Positions 1 through 8,719 of a DNA stretch of 64,000 bases are shown here, one piece after another. This stretch comes from Chryseobacterium cucumeris (lineage in GTDB: Bacteria > Bacteroidota > Bacteroidia > Flavobacteriales > Weeksellaceae). A program made the translations under genes and the position numbers. Within the stretch, counting starts at the first letter, position 1. Every line of letters begins with the position of its first letter. The notes beneath the pieces were generated by a model. The model did no database searches, was not told the origin of the DNA, and saw nothing but the letters and a program-made list of their open reading frames with translations. Where the stretch lies: positions 372,001 to 436,000 of the forward strand of contig NZ_LUVZ01000034.1 of assembly GCF_001593385.1 (NCBI RefSeq), read 5' to 3'.

Positions 1-1
1 C

Positions 2-1540
2 GTTTTCAGAGGCGGTCCCGGTGTAATACTACTCTATTTGATTTGTGGCTTTGCCTGTGGGTTTACCGCTTTATGCTACGCTGAATTTGCCAGCAGAATT
101 CCTACGGCAGGTTCTGCCTACACATATGCTTATGCCAGTTTTGGGGAATTGATTGCATGGGTTATCGGCTGGGCTCTGATCATGGAATATTCTTTCGGGA
201 ATATTTACGTAGCTTTTTCCTGGTCAGATTATTTCACCAGCTTCTTAGGACGTCTCGGAATGCATATCCCTGATTATCTTACCTGCAGCTATACCGAAGC
301 CAGAAAAGCCGTTCAATATGGTTCAGAAAACAAGGAACTCTTAAATGCATGGAAGACCGCTCCATTAATCGGAAGTTTGAAATTCATTGTAGATATTCCG
401 GCATTGGTTATTAACGGTTTGATTACATGGCTTTGTTATGTAGGAGTAAAAGAAAGTAAAAACTTCAATAACTCTCTGGTTATCTTGAAACTTGGAGTAA
501 TTATATTGGTTATACTGGTTGGTTTTGCGTATATCAATACTGAAAACTGGACACCGGTAAGCCCGACAACCGGAACCCCATCCTTCATGCCGAATGGTTT
601 TGCCGGAGTAATGAGTGCCGTATCCGGAGTATTCTTCGCCTATATCGGATTTGATGCTTTAAGTGTTCTTTCTGAAGAGACTAAAGACCCACAAAAGACT
701 TTACCAAAAGGAATGATCATCTCTCTTGTGCTGTGTACTGTGATCTATATTGCTTTGACATTGGTCTTAACAGGAATGGTAGATTACAAAAAATTTGATG
801 GTGTGGGAGATCCGCTTTCATTTATATTTGAAAAAACGAATGCCAATGTAGCCTGGATGGAGCTTGTAGTTTCCTTCGTTGCAATTGTTGCCATTACTAC
901 CGTATTATTGGTTTTCCAGATGGGACAGCCGAGAATATGGTATGCCATGAGCCGTGACGGACTGATGCCTGCAAGATTTCAAAAAGTACATCCTAAGTAT
1001 AAAACGCCATCCTACGCAACGATCGTTACGGGAATTGTGGTAGGTATTCCTATCCTGTTTACAGATAAAACTTTCATCCTTGATTTTACCAGTATCGGAA
1101 CTATTTTCGCTTTTGTACTGGTATGTGCCGGGGTACTAATGCTTCCAGCTAAAGAAAAAATTAAAGGCAGATTCCACCTTCCTTACGTGAATGGTAAAAT
1201 CATTTTCCCTGTCATTTTCATTGGAGGTTTACTGGCTTTCTACCAATGGCAGCCTGAGTTTTTTGATAATCTGATGAACTGGTCAGACCCTAATGAAGGA
1301 GAATTCAGAGCTTCTATTTTCTTTTTTATTATCATCAACCTGATTCTATGTATCGTAGCTTTTATCAAGAATTTATCATTAATTCCATTGATTGGTTTAA
1401 GTTCATGTCTGTATCTTCTTACAGGAATGAGCCATGAGAACTGGTTCTGGTTCGGAATGTGGTTCCTGATCGGTATGGTAATTTATTTCTGCTACGGATA
1501 TAAAAACAGTAAGCTTGGAAAAGAGTTAAAAGACAGCTAA
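2..1540 (+). CDS. APC-family amino acid permease, 5'-truncated by window edge
   Basis: Inner-membrane amino acid/cation symporter of the APC superfamily, closest in look to the cationic amino acid transporter (CAT/YfnA) group. The reading frame is open from base 2 (Phe-Arg-Gly-Gly-Pro-Gly...), matching family helix TM2, so about one helix and the true start lie outside the window. Visible signatures are the CGFTALCYAEFASRIP segment, the AGSAYTYAYASFGE loop, the GFDALSVLSEE segment and about 11 hydrophobic helices. A 1540 stop and a stem-loop at 1563-1624 close the unit. The substrate cannot be read from sequence. Confidence 0.9.
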   Translation, partial: VFRGGPGVILLYLICGFACGFTALCYAEFASRIPTAGSAYTYAYASFGELIAWVIGWALIMEYSFGNIYVAFSWSDYFTSFLGRLGMHIPDYLTCSYTEARKAVQYGSENKELLNAWKTAPLIGSLKFIVDIPALVINGLITWLCYVGVKESKNFNNSLVILKLGVIILVILVGFAYINTENWTPVSPTTGTPSFMPNGFAGVMSAVSGVFFAYIGFDALSVLSEETKDPQKTLPKGMIISLVLCTVIYIALTLVLTGMVDYKKFDGVGDPLSFIFEKTNANVAWMELVVSFVAIVAITTVLLVFQMGQPRIWYAMSRDGLMPARFQKVHPKYKTPSYATIVTGIVVGIPILFTDKTFILDFTSIGTIFAFVLVCAGVLMLPAKEKIKGRFHLPYVNGKIIFPVIFIGGLLAFYQWQPEFFDNLMNWSDPNEGEFRASIFFFIIINLILCIVAFIKNLSLIPLIGLSSCLYLLTGMSHENWFWFGMWFLIGMVIYFCYGYKNSKLGKELKDS

Positions 1541-1560
1541 ATAAGCATTTAATAAAATTG

Positions 1561-1628
1561 CGAAAAGGCAAAATAGCAAAGAGGTTAATCCCGTTGGAAA
1601 TACTGATTCGCTGTTTTGCCTTTTTCTT
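1561..1628 (+). terminator. Stem-loop terminator after the permease
   Basis: Arms 1563-1577 and 1610-1624 are complementary with one mismatch (AAAAGGCAAAATAGC against GCTGTTTTGCCTTTT) and are followed by a T-rich run. The loop is about 32 bases. Confidence 0.6.
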
Positions 1629-1697
1629 TTTCAGGCTCGTTTAAAAATCGGCAGCATTATTGCTTTGACTTCAACAGAATCAACAAACTATATCGCC

Positions 1698-2036
1698 ATG
1701 GCCGAAAGAATCAAAACATACAGAGAATTTTATCAGTTTTATCTTACTGAGCATAGTAAAACAGGAACCCGCATTTTCCATTTTATCGGAACATTTTTAG
1801 TATTTTTCGTAATATGGTATGTCATCAGTTCCGGAAAAGAAAGATTTCTATGGTATATTCCAATTGTAGGCTACGGATTTGCCTGGTTCAGCCACGCCGT
1901 GATTGAGAAGAATAAGCCGGCTACTTTTAAATATCCTTTATGGTCTTTAATCTCAGATTTCAGACTGTTTTTTGAACTATTAATCGGGAAGCAGAAATTC
2001 TTTACGTCCAATAACCAGCCTCAAAATCAGGAATAG
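1698..2036 (+). CDS. DUF962/Mpo1-like membrane protein
   Basis: A 112-residue integral membrane protein of the DUF962 (YGL010w/Mpo1-like) family. The yeast member is an Fe(II) 2-hydroxy fatty acid dioxygenase. The conserved histidines are visible: His19 in LTEHSK, His28 in RIFHFIGT and His66 in WFSHAVIEKNKP. Hydrophobic segments are at about 30-44, 50-65 and 78-92. I chose the ATG at 1698 over a TTG at 1665, because family similarity begins at MAERIKTYREFY. Its enzymatic role in bacteria is inferred only from the family. Confidence 0.8.
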   Translation: MAERIKTYREFYQFYLTEHSKTGTRIFHFIGTFLVFFVIWYVISSGKERFLWYIPIVGYGFAWFSHAVIEKNKPATFKYPLWSLISDFRLFFELLIGKQKFFTSNNQPQNQE

Positions 2037-2206
2037 CCTTTAGTTTCTTTTCTTTCTTAATTTTGAAGACGCAAGAGCATTTCGACTTAGCACAATGTGA
2101 GATTTTCAGCAAATGATGATATTATTTTTCTCGCAGATTGTGGAGATTTCGCAGATTTTTTTTAATAATATCTGCCTAGTTTTCAAGAGCTGTAGAGGAT
2201 ATTAAA

Positions 2207-2372
2207 GTTTAGATTCCTTGCTTTGCCCGGAATGACAAAACAGAGTTTTGAAATTTTATCGGAGATAAAATCTTTGCGCCTTAAAAGCATTCCTTCTAAT
2301 AATACTTGCGTCTTTGCGTTTTCCGACCTTTACTTTTAGATTGAGATTGCTTCACCTTCGGTTCGCAATGAC
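2207..2372. repeat. Composite interspersed intergenic repeat, copy A
   Basis: The 2037-2371 gap holds no gene. It carries three modules: a GATTCCTTGCTTTGCCCGGA-type module at 2211-2236; a core at 2252-2328 with a hairpin (ATTTTATC-GGA-GATAAAAT) and the motif GCGTCTTTGCGTTTTCC; and a GAGATTGCTTC...GCAATGAC module at 2343-2372. Related cores lie at about 27218, 29846, 30016 and 38532. Confidence 0.7.
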
Positions 2373-2836
2373 TATATGTTGGTAGAATTCTGTTTATTCT
2401 GAGGGAGTTTCTTCCCAATCAGATAACCCAATGAAGGCAGAATGCATGATAATACAACCGGAACTATCAAAGCCAGACCTGATCCGTCAAGGATAATCGT
2501 TAAAGGAAAAAGATATCCGTTATAAACAAGCAGTGCCAATGTAAAAAGAAAACTGTCACTATTACCTGTAGAAAGAATATTAAAATCGCTTCCAAACTGA
2601 TCAAACAAACCGGAGCAAACGAATAAGAAGACATTCACAAAAAACATCCATAGGACGGTTCTGTAGATCATCCCTTTTTTTGCATTCAGATATCCGGCGA
2701 AGATCAGAAATAAAGATAAAATTCCGGAAACGGCATAATCCAGTCCTGAAACATCAACTTCACTACCCATTCTTCCAAAGAAATACATGGCATACAATAC
2801 CAGATTTCCGAGATAGATGACCGTTACATAATTCAT
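2372..2836 (-). CDS. Hypothetical integral membrane protein
   Basis: A 154-residue protein with about five hydrophobic helices (roughly 3-20, 31-48, 57-76, 97-118 and 122-142) and a short Lys/Gln/Asn-rich cytoplasmic tail (GKKLPQNKQN). I recognise no domain. The gene lies 24 bp downstream of the secreted protein encoded at 2861-3316 on the same strand, so the two may be co-transcribed. It has no charged catalytic motif, and function is unknown. Confidence 0.7.
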   Translation of the reverse strand: MNYVTVIYLGNLVLYAMYFFGRMGSEVDVSGLDYAVSGILSLFLIFAGYLNAKKGMIYRTVLWMFFVNVFLFVCSGLFDQFGSDFNILSTGNSDSFLFTLALLVYNGYLFPLTIILDGSGLALIVPVVLSCILPSLGYLIGKKLPQNKQNSTNI

Positions 2837-2860
2837 ACCTTAAAAATTTTGTGTTTACAG

Positions 2861-3316
2861 TTAATATTGTTTTTCAAGTATGTCGTAATGAACCGTGTTT
2901 ACTATCTTCTCTGCAAGGATGTCTCCATCTACTTTTTTCCGTTCAGGAATATAGCTTGAAAAGGTTATCGTATGATCTTTATTGATTGTTACTTCCACTT
3001 CTTCAAGGATATTTTTATCATCTACATAAAACTGGATCCTGTTTTCTACAACTCTCCAGAAAGAAAGTCTTGGTTCAGATGGACTGCAGTCACCCGACTT
3101 CCCTTCTACATAATTATAAATGGCGAAACCATCTTCCCTGATCGCATAATTTCTCATCAGGCGGCAGTTATCGAACTCTTTTATCACTTTCTTTTTACCT
3201 TCATAAAATCCGGCTTCCTTCAGTTTCCAGAATCCTGTAACGTTTTCTTTGGTTAATTTTTGGGCACTGACCAAAGAAAAGGCCATACAGGAAGCAAGAA
3301 AAAATATCTTAGACAT
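2861..3316 (-). CDS. Secreted lipocalin-like hypothetical protein
   Basis: A 151-residue protein with a clear Sec signal peptide (MSKIFFLASCMAFSLVSAQ, cleavage probably after SA). The mature part opens with TGFWKLKEAGFYEGKK and continues in alternating beta-strand-like stretches, as in the small lipocalin-like domains common in Flavobacteriia. Two cysteines in the mature protein (in DNCRL and SGDCSP) could pair. There is no lipobox Cys at the cleavage site, so it is probably periplasmic. Family membership is an inference from strand pattern and length. Confidence 0.65.
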   Translation of the reverse strand: MSKIFFLASCMAFSLVSAQKLTKENVTGFWKLKEAGFYEGKKKVIKEFDNCRLMRNYAIREDGFAIYNYVEGKSGDCSPSEPRLSFWRVVENRIQFYVDDKNILEEVEVTINKDHTITFSSYIPERKKVDGDILAEKIVNTVHYDILEKQY

Positions 3317-3362
3317 AATGAATTTGTGTTTTTTGATTGTAAACCAATATAATAGTGAGTAA

Positions 3363-3400
3363 AGAATTACGGCGGGAGGCTTCGCCGCCCGCCGTAATTC
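3363..3400 (-). terminator. Perfect 13-bp hairpin after the DUF3857 gene
   Basis: Arms 3364-3376 and 3388-3400 (GAATTACGGCGGG and its exact complement) enclose a smaller GGC-TTC-GCC hairpin. It lies 37 bp beyond the stop of the minus-strand gene at 3437, with a weak T run on that strand. It could also be a member of a GC-rich intergenic repeat class. Confidence 0.5.
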
Positions 3401-3436
3401 TAAACCTTAAACCTTTAACTTTGAACTTAAAGGATT

Positions 3437-5458
3437 CTATTTAAACTTCTTCTTAAAGCTAAATTTAAGCATATTCATGAGTCCCGGTTCAATGATATCA
3501 ATTCCCAGTCCGAAATTACTGTCAGCAACAGTATGATGATCTGTTCGGAATTGTTCAAACTCGCTTTGCGGAATTTCAATATTAATCAGAGGATTGTATT
3601 CAATGTACACACTTGCCCCATTTTTGTTTACTTTTTTTCGGCTTTTATAATCAAAATATGGGTTGGATATTGTACTTTCCTGGACTGTATATTTTTCTTC
3701 AACATCAATTTTCTGATCCGTCTGCAAATTGATTTCATATTTCTCACTGTCGAAATTATGCCAGAAAGGTAAATCTTTGTGGATGAAATCTCTTGCACTC
3801 GCCTTCACTACATTTCGGTCAAAGTACATTAGAAAACGGTTTTTCTGCGGATCCATAAAATAAGGATTTTCAATGGTTGCGGTATACTGGATCTTAACTT
3901 CATTCAGTTTCTTATCATCACTGACTACATCAATAGCAGCATCTTTGAATACGTTTCGAACATCTGTACCATTGCGGTCACCTGAATAATTAAGCGCATA
4001 GAAAAGAAAGCTGTTCCAGCTGTCTATGATTTCTCTTTTATTGGTACTTTTAAAATACCTTCTCATAGCATTGGCTCTGTTTCCTTTATAAGTCGTTGAC
4101 AGAGTAAGCTTTCCGGTATTGCCCTGTGCATTTAAATCAACTCTTTCATCAATGCAGAAGTAAGGGAATTTATAAGATTTTCTTACCTGAAGCTCCTGAT
4201 CTTTCTTAACTTCCAGATAATGCATAAAATAGATAAAGCCTCTGTTTTCAATCAATCCGAATTCATCACGAATGGTTGCATCAATGAAATATTCTTCACC
4301 TTTATAATTCACTTTTACGACAACATGATTGAAACTTAACAGGGACGGCAGATAGTATTTAATATAATAATCCGTATTAAAATTAACCAGCACTACAGAG
4401 GCGTCTACTCCTATATAATCAAGGATTACTTTCAATAAAACCGATTTTGCCTTACAATCACCCTGTTTATTTTCATAGGTTACTGACGGCTCCTGTGGTT
4501 TATGTCCATTCATTTCATCTGCATTGAAGACGTAATAAATATGATTTTGTACATATTCTATGGCAAACTGCAGTTTTTCATCCTGATCAGCAATGGCATC
4601 CAGTTTTTCAACCAGGTTGGGAGCAAAATCCTTTAGAGAAGATTTGTTGAAAATCTCCTCATAGAACGGTACAATATAGTTGGAAAGATCTTTCCAGTTG
4701 CTTTCTGTAGCAAAATCTACATAAGGGAAAATTTCACGGCCTGAATCTACAGGGTTGATATAATTCTCTTCTTCAATGACAAATCTGTCTCCTTTTTTCA
4801 GATAACTGATTTCCGGCTCAAGAACATTGCCCTGTTCATCTCTGAAAAATGTTTTTTTGTAAGCAATAGTCTGTTCACGCTCATTGATAAACGTGAATTT
4901 AAAACTGCCATAAGCCCAATAGTTATCCGGACTTACCCAAACATATTTTGAGAACTCCTTTCTAAGAAAATCGCGGTCTGTAAATTCTTTGATTCTTGAA
5001 TCTTCTAAAATCAGAACATCATACAGCCTGAGATCTTTAATGGTAATATTGATTTTTTTATTACTGCTAAGAACTCCTCCACTGCTTTGGTTTTCACTGT
5101 CAAGAACCTTTATTTTTGTGTCCGGAATCTTATCGATCAGCACTCCATCCCTTAACACACTGATCCTGTGAATCTGGTAAACTTCATTTTCCTCAACAAT
5201 CACATCAGAAACAGAAGCCCTTTCCAGGTTTCCCGGTTCGTTCAGAGTATAAGCCATGCATACGTACTCACTGTTTTCAGTATTGCTTGTATAGTATTTT
5301 TTGTCTAAAAAATAGCAGTAATCGCGACCTTCATCAATTTGTCTTCTGGCAAATTCGGAGTCTTTGATTCGGTTTTTTATTTCCTCATCCCCGATATTTC
5401 CTGCCCACATTTCAGGTTTTTGAATCCTGTAATTTTCAACTTGCATTTGATTATCCAT
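3437..5458 (-). CDS. DUF3857 and transglutaminase-like domain protein
   Basis: A 673-residue protein. Residues about 60-240 fit DUF3857, a beta-rich domain that precedes transglutaminase domains in Bacteroidota. The transglutaminase-like fold follows with a complete Cys-His-Asp triad: Cys335 in QGDCKAKS, His378 in FNHVVV and Asp393 in FIDAT. A C-terminal beta-rich region (about 410-660) is of the DUF3858 kind. There is no signal peptide at the ATG used or at Met5, which is unusual because relatives are often exported. It may act as a protease or cross-linker. Substrate is unknown, and it appears monocistronic. Confidence 0.8.
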   Translation of the reverse strand: MDNQMQVENYRIQKPEMWAGNIGDEEIKNRIKDSEFARRQIDEGRDYCYFLDKKYYTSNTENSEYVCMAYTLNEPGNLERASVSDVIVEENEVYQIHRISVLRDGVLIDKIPDTKIKVLDSENQSSGGVLSSNKKINITIKDLRLYDVLILEDSRIKEFTDRDFLRKEFSKYVWVSPDNYWAYGSFKFTFINEREQTIAYKKTFFRDEQGNVLEPEISYLKKGDRFVIEEENYINPVDSGREIFPYVDFATESNWKDLSNYIVPFYEEIFNKSSLKDFAPNLVEKLDAIADQDEKLQFAIEYVQNHIYYVFNADEMNGHKPQEPSVTYENKQGDCKAKSVLLKVILDYIGVDASVVLVNFNTDYYIKYYLPSLLSFNHVVVKVNYKGEEYFIDATIRDEFGLIENRGFIYFMHYLEVKKDQELQVRKSYKFPYFCIDERVDLNAQGNTGKLTLSTTYKGNRANAMRRYFKSTNKREIIDSWNSFLFYALNYSGDRNGTDVRNVFKDAAIDVVSDDKKLNEVKIQYTATIENPYFMDPQKNRFLMYFDRNVVKASARDFIHKDLPFWHNFDSEKYEINLQTDQKIDVEEKYTVQESTISNPYFDYKSRKKVNKNGASVYIEYNPLINIEIPQSEFEQFRTDHHTVADSNFGLGIDIIEPGLMNMLKFSFKKKFK

Positions 5459-5605
5459 ATTTATTATAAGAATTATATTTTGGTTAGTGTTCTTAAGAAA
5501 TTCAAATTAAACGATTAAAAAAGTAAAAAGCAATAGCAGAACTACTACAATTAAGGAAAGCCAACTTCGGCATGGTAATTGCGAGGTATGGGGAAAATCA
5601 AGTTT

Positions 5606-6220
5606 ATGAAAAGTATAGCAACAATTCTAAAAGGGGCAGCACCCGCATTAGCATTATTCGCAATGACGCAATGTACAACCACATCCAATGCATCCGCAGG
5701 TGATGAAAAAACATTCATCGTAGGACCACAAACAGCAGATTGTACAGGAGTAGCTCCTATGAAATGTCTGCAGGTAAAAGAAAACGCTTCCGCAAGCTGG
5801 ACCAATTTCTACAGCAATATCGAAGGATTTACTTATGAACCGGGGTATGAATATGTTTTAAAAGTAAAAACAGAAAAGATTGCCAATCCTCCGGCTGACG
5901 GATCTTCCATAAAATACACTTTGGTAAAGCAGGTTTCTAAAACTAAAAAAGCAGAAATGGCAGCCAATGAAAAGACAATTATCGTAGGGCCGCAAACCGT
6001 AGAGTGTTCTGCTGGAGCCGGTCGTATGCAATGCATGCAGGTAAAAGAAAGCGCTTCTGCAGCCTGGACGAATTTCTACAGCCACATTGAAGGTTTTACT
6101 TATGAGCCGGGTTACGAATATGTTTTAAAAGTAAAAACAGAAAAAATCGAAAATCCTCCGGCAGATGCTTCTTCCATCAAATATACATTGGTAGAACAGG
6201 TTTCTAAAACGAAGAAATAA
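5606..6220 (+). CDS. Lipoprotein with two tandem DUF4377 domains
   Basis: A 204-residue predicted outer-membrane or periplasmic lipoprotein. The ATG at 5606 gives a 22-residue signal with the lipobox FAMTQC. Two copies of the same roughly 70-residue DUF4377 unit follow, each with VGPQT, a Cys pair around M(K/Q)C(L/M)QVKE, ASWTNFYS-type and IEGFTYEPGYEYVLKVKTEK motifs. The copies are very alike in DNA as well as protein, which points to recent duplication. Most DUF4377 proteins carry one unit. Function is unknown; related domains occur with META/HslJ proteins. A strong terminator follows directly. Confidence 0.85.
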   Translation: MKSIATILKGAAPALALFAMTQCTTTSNASAGDEKTFIVGPQTADCTGVAPMKCLQVKENASASWTNFYSNIEGFTYEPGYEYVLKVKTEKIANPPADGSSIKYTLVKQVSKTKKAEMAANEKTIIVGPQTVECSAGAGRMQCMQVKESASAAWTNFYSHIEGFTYEPGYEYVLKVKTEKIENPPADASSIKYTLVEQVSKTKK

Positions 6221-6221
6221 T

Positions 6222-6260
6222 AAAAAACCGCTTCTGAAAATTCAGAAGCGGTTTTTTATT
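6222..6260 (+). terminator. Intrinsic terminator of the DUF4377 gene
   Basis: A near-perfect hairpin, AAAAAACCGCTTCTGAA paired with TTCAGAAGCGGTTTTTT, begins 2 bp after the stop codon. The A-tract/T-tract symmetry lets it work in both directions. Confidence 0.9.
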
Positions 6261-6341
6261 TTGCGGGAAGAAGGAAGTCAGAAGTTACTTTTTGGTCAAT
6301 CCGGAAAAGTTAACCATTATATCTTCATTTTCCTTTTTATC

Positions 6342-7280
6342 TTAAAACCCAGTCTCTTTTTGTGGTGGATCAGGATATTTTCCTTTAGTAGCTTCTCCTA
6401 CTGTGTTGGCTGTAGTCATCGCTACCACAAGATCATTCAGCATTCCGCTGGCTGCAGTGGGTGAATTGGGAAGAAGTACAAGATTACTTCTGTTGCTGGC
6501 GCCCACAGAATGTAAAGTATCATAGTGCTGTGTTACTACAATAAGTGCTGATGCTTCATGGGAATTAATATCCACATTATTCAGCATTCTTACAGATTCT
6601 TCCAGTCCTTTTGCAATTTCTCTTCGTTGGTCAGCAATCCCCTGCCCTTGTAACTTTTTAGATTCTGCTTCTGCTTTTGCAACGGCAACAATTCTGATTC
6701 TTTGTGCTTCAGATTCGTATTCGGCTGCTGTTTTTTCTCTTTCTGCTGCATTGATCCTGTTCATGGCATGTTTTACCTGCTCATCCGGATCAATATCTGT
6801 TACCAAAGCTTTGATAATATCATAACCATAACTGTTCATGGCATCCTGAAGCTCGCTTTTCACTGCAATGGCCACATCATCTTTTCTTACAAAAACATCA
6901 TCAAGCTTCAACTTGGGTACTTCTGCTCTCACCACATCAAAAACAAAAGAAGTAATTTGATTTTCAGGATTTTCCAAACGATAATAAGCATCTCCCACCT
7001 GGCTTCTGATGACCTGATACTGAACAGAAATTTTCATTTTGATAAAAACATTGTCTAATGTTTTTGTATCAATCAGTACATCCAACTGCTGAATTCTCAG
7101 ATTAAGTCTTTTAGCAATCTGATCTATGATGGGTAACTTAAGGTGAAGACCTGAATGCTTTACCGCACGGAATTTCCCGAAACGCTCTATAATCGCTGCT
7201 GTTTCCTGCTTAACGACAAAAAACGAAGCGAATAAAATGATAAGCCCGAAGAAAATAACGGGTGCAAAATATATACTCAT
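6342..7280 (-). CDS. SPFH/Band 7 (stomatin-like) membrane protein
   Basis: A 312-residue protein of the stomatin/QmcA group that builds oligomeric cages on the inner membrane and organises membrane proteases or lipid domains. One N-terminal helix (about 3-22) is followed by the SPFH domain, starting ETAAIIERFGKFRAVKHSGL with the usual IQQLDV segment. An Ala/Glu-rich coiled coil follows (AAEREKTAAEYESEAQ...). The start is the ATG at 7280, where the anchor begins; a longer reading to 7331 adds 17 unlikely residues. No NfeD partner gene is adjacent, which is the usual neighbour for part of this family. Confidence 0.9.
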   Translation of the reverse strand: MSIYFAPVIFFGLIILFASFFVVKQETAAIIERFGKFRAVKHSGLHLKLPIIDQIAKRLNLRIQQLDVLIDTKTLDNVFIKMKISVQYQVIRSQVGDAYYRLENPENQITSFVFDVVRAEVPKLKLDDVFVRKDDVAIAVKSELQDAMNSYGYDIIKALVTDIDPDEQVKHAMNRINAAEREKTAAEYESEAQRIRIVAVAKAEAESKKLQGQGIADQRREIAKGLEESVRMLNNVDINSHEASALIVVTQHYDTLHSVGASNRSNLVLLPNSPTAASGMLNDLVVAMTTANTVGEATKGKYPDPPQKETGF

Positions 7281-7454
7281 AGTTTTAATTTTTATTAATG
7301 TCGTTACACCACCTGTTTTTGTTAAAAACATTTTTTGTAAGTAGCTGCTTAAATATAAGAAAAATAAATGTAAGATCCGGAATATAATCCCCGGGAAATC
7401 AGACTTGATGATATCATATTTTTTTTAAAAACCAAAATTATTCTGAAAAAGACT

Positions 7455-7462
7455 TACTTTTG
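7455..7462 (+). promoter_or_regulatory. -7 promoter element of the Crp/Fnr gene
   Basis: TACTTTTG fits the Bacteroidota consensus TAnnTTTG and lies 15 bp before the ATG at 7478. No clear -33 TTG is seen. Confidence 0.55.
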
Positions 7463-7477
7463 AATATTCATTACATC

Positions 7478-8050
7478 ATGGTCAATTCAAAAGAAATATT
7501 AAAAGATCACATCTCTAAATTCACTTCAATTACTGAAGAGCAATTGGATTATGTTTTCGGACATTTTAACCTGATCTCTTTAAAAAAAGGGCAAAGTCTT
7601 ATTTCGGAAGGCGATTTTGTGAATCATGAATATTTTGTTCTGGAAGGCTGTCTGAAAGCTTTTTATCTTAATGACAGTATGAAAATGTTTATCCTTCAGT
7701 TTGCCATGCCTACGTGGTGGGTGACAGATTTTGATGCACTTTACAATAAAACAAGAGCAACCATCAATGTAGACTGTATCACCAATGCCAGCATCCTTTC
7801 TATTTCCAACGAGGACAGGGAAAAGATCTGTAATGAAATTCATGAAGTTGAACATTTTTTCAGATGGAGAACCAATAAAGGGTATGTAGCCGCCCAGAAA
7901 CGTTTGTTATCTTTTATGAATAATGATGCCAGATTCCGGTATGAAGAACTTCTATCCATGTATCCTCAATTGTACAATCTGGTTCCGAAACATCTGATTG
8001 CATCTTATCTGGGAGTAACCAGAGAAACTTTGAGCAGGCTGCACCAGTAA
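7478..8050 (+). CDS. Crp/Fnr-family transcriptional regulator
   Basis: A 190-residue regulator with an N-terminal cyclic-nucleotide-binding-like beta barrel (KKGQSLISEGDFVNHEYFVL...) and a C-terminal winged helix-turn-helix. The recognition helix reads LGVTRETLSRL. Aligned by eye with E. coli CRP it keeps the Arg-Glu...Arg triplet that reads TGTGA half-sites. The protein stops a few residues after this helix, so the wing is short. There is no Cys cluster for an FeS centre. It lies 107 bp upstream of the YceI operon, whose promoter carries a TGTGA-N6-TCACG box, making it the likely activator. The ATG at 7478 is preferred over the TTG at 7460. Confidence 0.9.
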   Translation: MVNSKEILKDHISKFTSITEEQLDYVFGHFNLISLKKGQSLISEGDFVNHEYFVLEGCLKAFYLNDSMKMFILQFAMPTWWVTDFDALYNKTRATINVDCITNASILSISNEDREKICNEIHEVEHFFRWRTNKGYVAAQKRLLSFMNNDARFRYEELLSMYPQLYNLVPKHLIASYLGVTRETLSRLHQ

Positions 8051-8087
8051 TCAACCTCTTTAAAACAATTAATCTCTTCCTCTATTT

Positions 8088-8133
8088 TGTGAGGTAGATC
8101 ACGTAACTTTTTCTTTTGATCGGCGGAACTTTG
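8088..8133 (+). promoter_or_regulatory. CRP-like box and promoter of the YceI operon
   Basis: TGTGA-GGTAGA-TCACG at 8088-8103 matches the classical CRP consensus at 9 of 10 half-site positions. It is followed after 22 bp by GAACTTTG (8126-8133), one base from TAnnTTTG. The box centre therefore falls about 41 bp before the inferred start, the class II activator position. Confidence 0.6.
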
Positions 8134-8157
8134 TGTCAATATTTAAACCCAATAAAA

Positions 8158-8691
8158 ATGGACACAAAAAATTTTAAAGTCAATAAAGAAAATAGTACCA
8201 TCGAATGGATCGGAAGAAAAGTAACCGGAGCTCATAACGGTACAATTGGTATAAAAGAAGGTAACTTCACATTTGGAGAAGGGAAACCTGTCTCGGGAAA
8301 GTTCATCATTGATACCCGAGCCATCAAAATCCTTGATATTGAGGATACTGAGACCAACACCCAGTTTGCCAATCATCTGGCTTCTGATGATTTCTTTAAT
8401 TCTGAACAGTTTCCTGAAGCTTATTTCGAAATCACGCATGCTGAACCGGGTGATGAAAACCTCTATTATGCAAAAGGAGATCTTACGATAAAAGGGATTA
8501 CCCATCCTATCGATACAAGTCTACACATTGTAAAAACGGAAAACGTTGCTGTTTTGGATACTAAAATAGTGGTTGACAGAACAAAGTTCAACATCAAATT
8601 CAGATCATCTAATTTCTTTACCAATCTTGGTGACACATTGATCTACAACAATTTTGATCTCAACATTCATTTTGTTGCGGAAGCTTATTAA
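8158..8691 (+). CDS. YceI-family lipid-binding protein
   Basis: A 177-residue YceI-like lipocalin-type barrel that in known structures binds polyisoprenoid lipids. Typical motifs are STIEWIGRKVTGAHNGTIGIKEG, the VSGKFIIDTRAI strand, LASDDFFNSEQFPEAYFEIT and GDLTIKGITHPI. No signal peptide is present, so it appears cytoplasmic, unlike E. coli YceI. It is the first gene of a five-gene unit behind the CRP-like box. The ATG at 8158 is preferred because the extra residues from 8116 start at a TTG and overlap the promoter. Confidence 0.9.
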   Translation: MDTKNFKVNKENSTIEWIGRKVTGAHNGTIGIKEGNFTFGEGKPVSGKFIIDTRAIKILDIEDTETNTQFANHLASDDFFNSEQFPEAYFEITHAEPGDENLYYAKGDLTIKGITHPIDTSLHIVKTENVAVLDTKIVVDRTKFNIKFRSSNFFTNLGDTLIYNNFDLNIHFVAEAY

Positions 8692-8719
8692 TTCAAATAA
8701 CCTTAAAAATTTTACCATC

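Noticed and set aside
5551..5805. Minus-strand frame over the DUF4377 gene (also 5833-6036, 5858-6085)
   Set aside because: Antisense to a clear lipoprotein gene; the similarity between these frames only mirrors the internal duplication.
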